Assembly: GCA_002254385.1 (NCBI GenBank) | Contig: NJDO01000110.1 | Coordinates: 1-6,342 of the forward strand | Direction: 5' to 3' | Source of the DNA: Thermoplasmatales archaeon ex4484_6 | GTDB lineage: Archaea; Thermoplasmatota; Penumbrarchaeia; Penumbrarchaeales; Penumbrarchaeaceae | DNA length: 6,342 nucleotides | Part shown: positions 1-4,900 of the stretch, in pieces | Layout: the number at the start of each line of letters is the position of its first letter | Numbering within the stretch: the stretch's first letter is position 1 | Notes under the pieces: model-generated | Told to the model about the DNA's origin: nothing | What the model saw: only the letters and a program-made list of their open reading frames with translations | Databases searched by the model: none | Translations under genes and position numbers: made by a program

Positions 1-670
1 TATGATTGAAGGAGGTAACATCATCGATAACTGCTCCGGCCGAAAACTGGAATCCGAAAGCACCACTACCGCTGTTGAGGGTTGTGATGTTCCGGATGTA
101 AATGGGATCCGTGTTTCCTATTATCACAACGCAGAAATAAAATGCATCGTAAACCTTGACATTGCTGACATGGTCCCCTCCCTTTCCGGCAAGATACAAC
201 CCCTGCCACCCCGCTTCCAGTTCAATATTCTTGAAAACCGACCCTTGACCGTAATGGATCAATGGTGTGTTGCCGTCATCCGTGTCTTTGATGGTCACAT
301 TCTGCATGTCCACTTTTCCGGTGGAGTTTATCTGGATGGTATGCCATTCCCCGAACGAGAACGAACATCTCACTTCGATCCTGTTCTGAGCCGTTCCGGC
401 AAACGTCATGTTTCCATCAATGTACATGGAAGTTCCGGGTTCCATGTAAATGGTCACACCTGCCTGAACGGTGACGGTTACACCATCCACGATTGTGGCA
501 TTTCGCACCCTCACGTCGGCATTCCAAACCTCATCCGCCAGAATGGACCCGGTCTTCAGAGGCGGCCCCCGTGCGGGAGTGCCTTCATCCGCATTCGTTA
601 TCACCGGAAGGAAACCTACCAGCGTCATCATCAAAACGATCCCGGCAATCATGCTGCCTCTAACTTTCAT
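1..670 (-). CDS. Secreted parallel beta-helix protein, C-terminus beyond the left edge
   Basis: The minus-strand frame is open from the ATG at 670 to the window edge, giving 223 residues without a stop. An in-frame TAG four codons upstream makes 670 the first possible start. Residues 1-27 look like a signal peptide: a basic start (MKVRG), a hydrophobic core (IAGIVLMMTLVGFLPV), and a likely cleavage near TNA. From about residue 57 the protein reads as short beta-strand repeats: a 'VTVQAGVTIYMEPGTSMYID' stretch (65-84), then 'G-N-M-T-F-A-G-T-A' (86-94), then rungs such as 'VDMQNVTIKD' and 'IYIRNITTLN'. This pattern is typical of right-handed parallel beta-helix (NosD/pectate-lyase-like) proteins common in archaeal secretomes. 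Sequons lie at N57, N87, N115, N124 and N194, which suggests a glycosylated exported protein. No catalytic residues are recognisable in this part, so enzyme versus adhesin or structural role is undecided. The gene is divergent from the surface-protein gene starting at 1057. Confidence 0.85.
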   Translation of the reverse strand, partial: MKVRGSMIAGIVLMMTLVGFLPVITNADEGTPARGPPLKTGSILADEVWNADVRVRNATIVDGVTVTVQAGVTIYMEPGTSMYIDGNMTFAGTAQNRIEVRCSFSFGEWHTIQINSTGKVDMQNVTIKDTDDGNTPLIHYGQGSVFKNIELEAGWQGLYLAGKGGDHVSNVKVYDAFYFCVVIIGNTDPIYIRNITTLNSGSGAFGFQFSAGAVIDDVTSFNH

Positions 671-724
671 GGTAATCCCCTAAAGGATGAGCTACAGATG
701 CATCCCGCAATCCTATCAGGAAGG

Positions 725-732
725 ATATATTT
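725..732 (-). promoter_or_regulatory. Probable archaeal TATA box for the beta-helix gene
   Basis: On the minus strand the sequence GAAATATATCC (733-723) contains the A/T core AAATATAT. Its centre lies about 58 bases before the ATG at 670. Archaeal box A usually sits about 27 bases before the transcription start, which would put the start near 701 and give a leader of about 30 bases. Only a weak purine stretch (AGGGGATT) lies before the ATG. This is inferred from position and composition. Confidence 0.5.
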
Positions 733-1013
733 CAATCTTTCCGAGAAATCTCATAATGGGAGCATATTCTGGGGCTGATATTCATGAGAATTTGGAAAAA
801 AGATGGTTCCGTAAGGAGAAAACTGGATAAATGTCCTTCCACCCCGTCTTTGATTCGGATCTTTGTCAATAGACCATGCAGGATTGATTGTTTCAAACTC
901 GAACAAAATCGTATATGCTCCGGTCGTTCGAGGTCCGATCCCTGCAGGTCATGCATTCGGGGGGGGGTCCGTTGAAGAAATGCATATTCCCCATATTACG
1001 ACATTGCAGGAAG

Positions 1014-1021
1014 CTTAAATA
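1014..1021 (+). promoter_or_regulatory. Probable archaeal TATA box (CTTAAATA) for the PGF-CTERM surface protein gene
   Basis: CTTAAATA is close to the archaeal box A consensus and is preceded by a purine-rich AGGAAG that could serve as the BRE. A transcription start about 27 bases past its centre would fall near 1044, about 13 bases before the ATG at 1057. It would lie downstream of the in-frame ATG at 1024. The element therefore supports 1057 as the true start and implies a very short leader. Confidence 0.65.
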
Positions 1022-1056
1022 CAATGTTATGCGTTCCCACATCAGGGTTGGAAATT

Positions 1057-1794
1057 ATGAAAAGGATATTGGTACCTGTAATGGGGTTGGCAGCTTTCAT
1101 GCTTATAATCTCCGGAATGGCTTCCGGAGCTGAGATGGGATATTCCGATCCTACCGGTGATGTGGAGAACGATGGGATGGAAGCGGTGTATCTGCCGAAT
1201 ATTGACATCGAGAAGCTTGAAGTGGAAGAGACCTCCGAGCAGGTCACTATCAGAATGACCGTTTCCGGGAATATCAACTTGAATCCCGAAGGGCGGCTCT
1301 TCTACCATTATTATGTCAAACTGGATCACGATGGAGATGGTGTGACGGACACGGACATCGAATTGGATACGAGCTCGGCTTTCACTTACGCTTGTGATTA
1401 CGACACCGAGATCTATCGATACATCGATGAATCGATGCTGGCGGGGAACGGGACCCACACACTCACGATAACGATCCCCAGAGAATGGCTTGGAAACGCC
1501 CCTGCGATAGTTGATGTTTTCGGAACCACGGAGGTGGGGGACTTCATGGATTACGCCGATGATTACATCAACAAGTATTTCGAAGGGGGAACTCCGATAG
1601 GTGACGGCTCCGGAGACGATGATACGGGGGATGACGACACCGGAGACGATGATACGGGGGATGACGACACCGGAGACGATGATACAGGGGACGATGACAA
1701 ATCGGACAGCCCCGGATTCGAACTGGCGATCATCATTCCGGTTATCCTGTTCCTGGTTGTGCTCGCAGGTGTGTGGGGAAGGAAAAGGAACTGA
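1057..1794 (+). CDS. Surface protein with DOMON/CBM9-like domain, GDDDT-repeat linker and PGF-CTERM-like anchor
   Basis: The protein has 245 residues. I chose the ATG at 1057 over the in-frame ATG at 1024 because it starts directly with a signal peptide (MKRILVPVMGLAAFMLIISG, cleavage probably near residue 25, ASGA) and because the TATA box at 1014-1021 would place the transcript start after 1024. Residues 26-180 form an apparent beta-sandwich. It begins 'YSDPTGDVENDG' and continues with 'NIDIEKLEVEE', 'VTIRMTVSGNI' and 'YHYYVKLDHDGDG', then a late 'TLTITIPREWLG' strand, a pattern seen in DOMON/CBM9-like secreted archaeal domains. D90, D92 and D94 form a DxDxDG loop that may bind calcium. Residues 186-215 are five GDDDT units and one GDDDK, a highly acidic flexible spacer. 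The tail is the tripartite sorting signal: PGF (219-221), a hydrophobic segment, then GRKRN at the C-terminus. By analogy with PGF-CTERM proteins, an archaeosortase would remove the tail and attach a lipid. Ligand and exact role are unknown; a solute- or polymer-binding or structural role is possible. Confidence 0.9.
   Translation: MKRILVPVMGLAAFMLIISGMASGAEMGYSDPTGDVENDGMEAVYLPNIDIEKLEVEETSEQVTIRMTVSGNINLNPEGRLFYHYYVKLDHDGDGVTDTDIELDTSSAFTYACDYDTEIYRYIDESMLAGNGTHTLTITIPREWLGNAPAIVDVFGTTEVGDFMDYADDYINKYFEGGTPIGDGSGDDDTGDDDTGDDDTGDDDTGDDDTGDDDKSDSPGFELAIIIPVILFLVVLAGVWGRKRN
1612..1701 (+). repeat. Tandem 30-base coding repeat (two identical units plus one diverged unit) encoding (GDDDT)n
   Basis: Units at 1612-1641 and 1642-1671 are identical. 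The third, 1672-1701, differs by a few bases and ends in AAA (Lys) instead of a Thr codon. Each 30-base unit encodes GDDDTGDDDT, but its two halves use opposite synonymous codons (GAC GAT GAT ACG against GAT GAC GAC ACC). The DNA period is therefore twice the protein period. This points to duplication of a 30-base unit by slippage or unequal recombination. The repeat codes for the spacer between the folded domain and the membrane-proximal tail. Confidence 0.9.
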
Positions 1795-1845
1795 ACACCG
1801 TTCTTGAACTTAAAAAGATCCCACGTTGATCAATATGCCCTTGCT

Positions 1846-1859
1846 GGGGGCCTTCCCCC
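1846..1859. terminator. GC-rich hairpin after the PGF-CTERM gene, possible terminator
   Basis: GGGGG-CCTT-CCCCC can form a 5-base-pair hairpin about 50 bases after the stop codon at 1794. No clear T-run follows (TCTCGATAAAT), and archaeal termination normally depends on T-rich tracts, so termination is only a possibility. The hairpin lies about 12 bases before the next TATA box and could instead be a regulatory dyad for the downstream gene. Confidence 0.3.
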
Positions 1860-1871
1860 CTCTCGATAAAT

Positions 1872-1879
1872 CGTAAATA
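1872..1879 (+). promoter_or_regulatory. Probable archaeal TATA box (CGTAAATA) for the C25 peptidase gene
   Basis: CGTAAATA, preceded by A-rich GATAAAT, lies 40-47 bases before the ATG at 1919. The spacing closely matches that of the element before the gene at 1057. A transcription start would fall near 1903, giving a leader of about 15 bases. It favours the ATG at 1919 over the in-frame ATG at 1895, which would lie upstream of the transcript. A weaker alternative, CTTAAAAA at 1809-1816, would give a leader of about 80 bases containing the hairpin at 1846-1859. Confidence 0.55.
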
Positions 1880-1880
1880 A

Positions 1881-1909
1881 CCCCAGGCCCATGTATGCAA
1901 TGTCTGGGG
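1881..1909. promoter_or_regulatory. Inverted repeat CCCCAG-N17-CTGGGG, candidate operator
   Basis: The arms are 1881-1886 and 1904-1909. They begin one base after the TATA box and reach the predicted transcription start. Arm centres are 23 bases apart, about two helical turns, which fits a dimeric regulator binding one face of the DNA. The flanks nearly extend the symmetry (AA before, TT after, with one extra G). No regulator gene is present in the window, so function is speculative. Confidence 0.3.
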
Positions 1910-1918
1910 GTTTCGGGA

Positions 1919-4900
1919 ATGAGGAAGCTTATGACAGCCTGCGGTATTCTGTTGGCCTTGATGATGATATCTCCCGTTGGAAGCATTACGGCAGATACTG
2001 ATCAGGGTTCCAGGGCAAGTTCGGGGCCGGATTTCATTGTAGCCGATATCTGGCAGGGGGCCGAGATGTGGATGATAGGATGCACCATTGAGAATCTGGG
2101 GGACACCTATCATGATTATATCTACGTGAATCTCTCGGTGAACGATCGCTACAACCAGTCATACAACATATTGTGGGTTGGGGGAAGTTCCCCCCAGAAT
2201 GTGACGTTCGAAGCGGGGTATGATTACATCGACGGCCAGTTGAAGGTTCAGGTTACTGTGGAGCCCGTATCGGGTACGGACATCAATCTCTCCAACAATA
2301 TTCGGGTCGAAACCTGGGATCTCATCGGCCCGGACCTTCTGGTGGAGAGCATATTCGTCCATCCCATCTCCATGAATCTTACAGCTGTAGTGGCGAACGA
2401 GGGCCTGGCCGATCTCCATGAACCTTTTCACATGACGCTGTTCATCAACGGGACATATCTCTACAATGTCATGTTCACGGACAGCCTTCCAAGAGGAGAG
2501 ACGGCCTATATTCCTCTATCATATACCTGGAACGGTAAGAGCAGACTGAACTGCAGCGTATTTGTTGACGGCTGGAGCGAGGTCATCGAGACGAACGAAT
2601 CCAACAACCATTATTACAGGATCCTGGAGAGCTGGCCAGATTTCAACTTTGTGAATCCCCCATCGATCTCCGAACTGAACCCTACGAATGCAACCCTCAC
2701 ATGGAACTGCTCGATACCTGCAAAATGGAGCGTACAGTGGTCAACCTATCCATGGATGGGGAGGATCCCCGAGGTACTTTCAAGGAGAAGGAACGGAACG
2801 ATAAAATTCGCTTCATTGAGGGATCAAACCTACTACATCTACTATGTTGTGGGAGTGGACGATTACGGAAGGAGGCTGGAGGGGTCGGGATGGTTCGTTA
2901 CCCCCCAGGGTCCGGGCGCCGAGGGGCCCACCGGATCATTCAACGAGAACGGTTCATGGTCGTTTTCACCATGGACGGAGCTTCCTCTGAATGCGTGGGA
3001 TGATCGGGGGATCGAGAGTATAGAGGTCCTCCTTGATGGTTATCCTGTTGGCAATTTCTCACCCCTCGGAGCCAGATCCGTGGATGGCATCCCACTTGAT
3101 CTCGGAGTTATTGCGGATGGCAATCATTCCATATCGTTCCTGGTGAAGGATGTGGAGGGCAATGAGAGGATGATTCACGGAAACATGACGTGGCAGAGAC
3201 CCGATATGGGACAGTATCCGGCAATCGGATTCATGAACGAGTTCCGTCCCCTGTACGAAGGCCTCTCTCTTCTCTCCGCCTTGGTTGAAGATCCCGATGG
3301 GATACAGAGAGTTACCTGGTATGTGGACGGTGAGGTTGTATACGTTGACGAGCCCCCTGACGGTGCAACCACCTATTCCTCGAATTTCTTCTGGAACACG
3401 GAGCTGGTCGCCAATGGATATCATACGGTCATTGCCGAGGTCCTGTCCACCCTGGGGAAATCGTCATCGATCATCTCGGAGCTTCATGTGAACAATGAAG
3501 TGGAACAGGAAGAACCCGATCTGGAGATGGTGAGGCTCCCGCTGAGATCGGAGGGAACCGTTGTGAACGTATCCTTTTCGGTTAACAATCTGGGAAGCGA
3601 TACAGCTGAAAGGATAGAGATAAGGGATAATATTGAAGGGTTCGTCCCGATCTCCGGTTTCATTGAGGCACATTCCATAGATGATGATGCCACGGTATGG
3701 ACGGTGAAGATGGATGGAGGATCCATCGAACCTGGAGAGACGAGAACCATCTCCTTCGAATGTGTCCCCATGATGAACATGCATGACCGCAGAACGATCG
3801 GCTGGCCCATGCTTTTAACGGGATTTCCAAGGAGATTCTATACTACGAAATTGAGCTGGAGCATACCGGATAGTTCAACGACATACGTATCATACAAGAT
3901 GCTTTCCGCTGCATATTTCGAGGATGGTTCGGACCTGGATGAAGGAACGATGTCCATCCTTTCCGATGCCAACTATCTTCTCGTCACGAATCCCGCCAGA
4001 TTGTTCGATGTGATGGTACCCAGGGCGGATGCGGATACCCTGCTCATCAAGGGTACGACCCTCGCTTCCCTGAAGACCGGCGTGGTGGCATTTCTTGATC
4101 CGGATGATCCCTTCACATTGAGCTCCGGTGGAGTACGTTTCATCCTCAACAACATGGCCGATGATCTTCATCCACGATTCAGGACGAACGGGTATATTGC
4201 AATACTCGGGGAGAATTATGTGATACCGACCGGTATATACCCCGTCACGGGCAGTGACCAGGATTACACGAATCTCGAGGGAGGTGACCTGCCCAATATA
4301 ATCGTGGGACGTTTCATAGGGGATTCCGTCTCCGAGATCATGCCCCAGCTGGATACAGCGATCGGCATGGCAAGGGGGGAGCTCGTGAACGATCCGACTG
4401 GGTCCGCACTGCTGCTTTCCGGTGGCTATAACGGGGAGGAAGCCTTCATGTCGAATACGGAGGACCTGAAGAGCTACATGGAACCGAAAATGGACAGCGT
4501 TACAACACATCACATTCACGAGCTGCTGAACCTTTCGACAATGGAACTGGACCTGCAGGTCTTCGACGGCTGGATGGCTGCGGGGGACCTTGACGGGGAT
4601 GGAAAGGGGGAGATTGCGGTACTGGACCCTTTGAACACGTCCGTGCATATCATACATCCCGATACGGAAACCCGGGAGACGCACTCCATTTCGGGGGTGC
4701 TGAACGGAAGGATACTTGCAGCCCAGATTGATGAGGATCCCGAACTTGAAATGATCATACTCAGCGGAATCGGCTCGGGAACGCAGCCCGTGGGATCGAT
4801 GAAGGTCTATGACCAGCCCTTCACACTGCTGTGGACAAGGCAGATAATTTACGGAGTCGGTTCCGAAGCATGTGTTCTCGATTTTGACGGTGACGGTCTC

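Larger units (their letters stand above)
671..1056. other. Divergent intergenic region, no gene recognised
   Basis: This stretch of 386 bases separates the divergent starts at 670 and 1057. It holds a TATA-like element at each end (725-732 for the left gene, 1014-1021 for the right gene) and a run of nine G at 959-967. Short open frames occur on both strands (784-975 plus, 732-956 minus). Their translations are rich in Arg, Cys and Ser, show no domain or signal peptide, and have no convincing initiation signal, so I do not call them genes. I saw no tRNA-like fold or long inverted repeat in the middle part. Confidence 0.6.

Noticed and set aside
2..778. Plus-strand open frame of 258 codons
   Set aside because: It is antisense to the beta-helix gene. 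Its translation has no signal peptide or domain pattern, whereas the minus strand gives a clear signal peptide and beta-helix repeats.
1024..1056. Upstream in-frame ATG for the PGF-CTERM protein
   Set aside because: It would add 11 residues (MLCVPTSGLEI) before a good signal peptide and lies upstream of the transcription start predicted from the TATA box.
1612..1701. CRISPR-like tandem repeat
   Set aside because: The units are contiguous with no spacers and lie in frame inside a coding sequence, encoding an acidic linker.
1008..1931. Repeated AGGAAGCTTA at 1008-1017 and 1922-1931
   Set aside because: One copy is in a promoter and the other in the signal peptide coding region at different relative positions. 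A shared 10-base string of this kind is plausibly chance.
1919..1945. Lipobox-like MTAC near the start of the C25 protein
   Set aside because: The Cys is residue 8, before the hydrophobic core. A lipobox Cys must follow it, so a lipoprotein signal is not supported.
2701..3003. Plus-strand open frame of 100 codons in another frame
   Set aside because: It overlaps the long C25 frame, which is continuous through this stretch with FN3/Ig-like content, and it shows no domain of its own.
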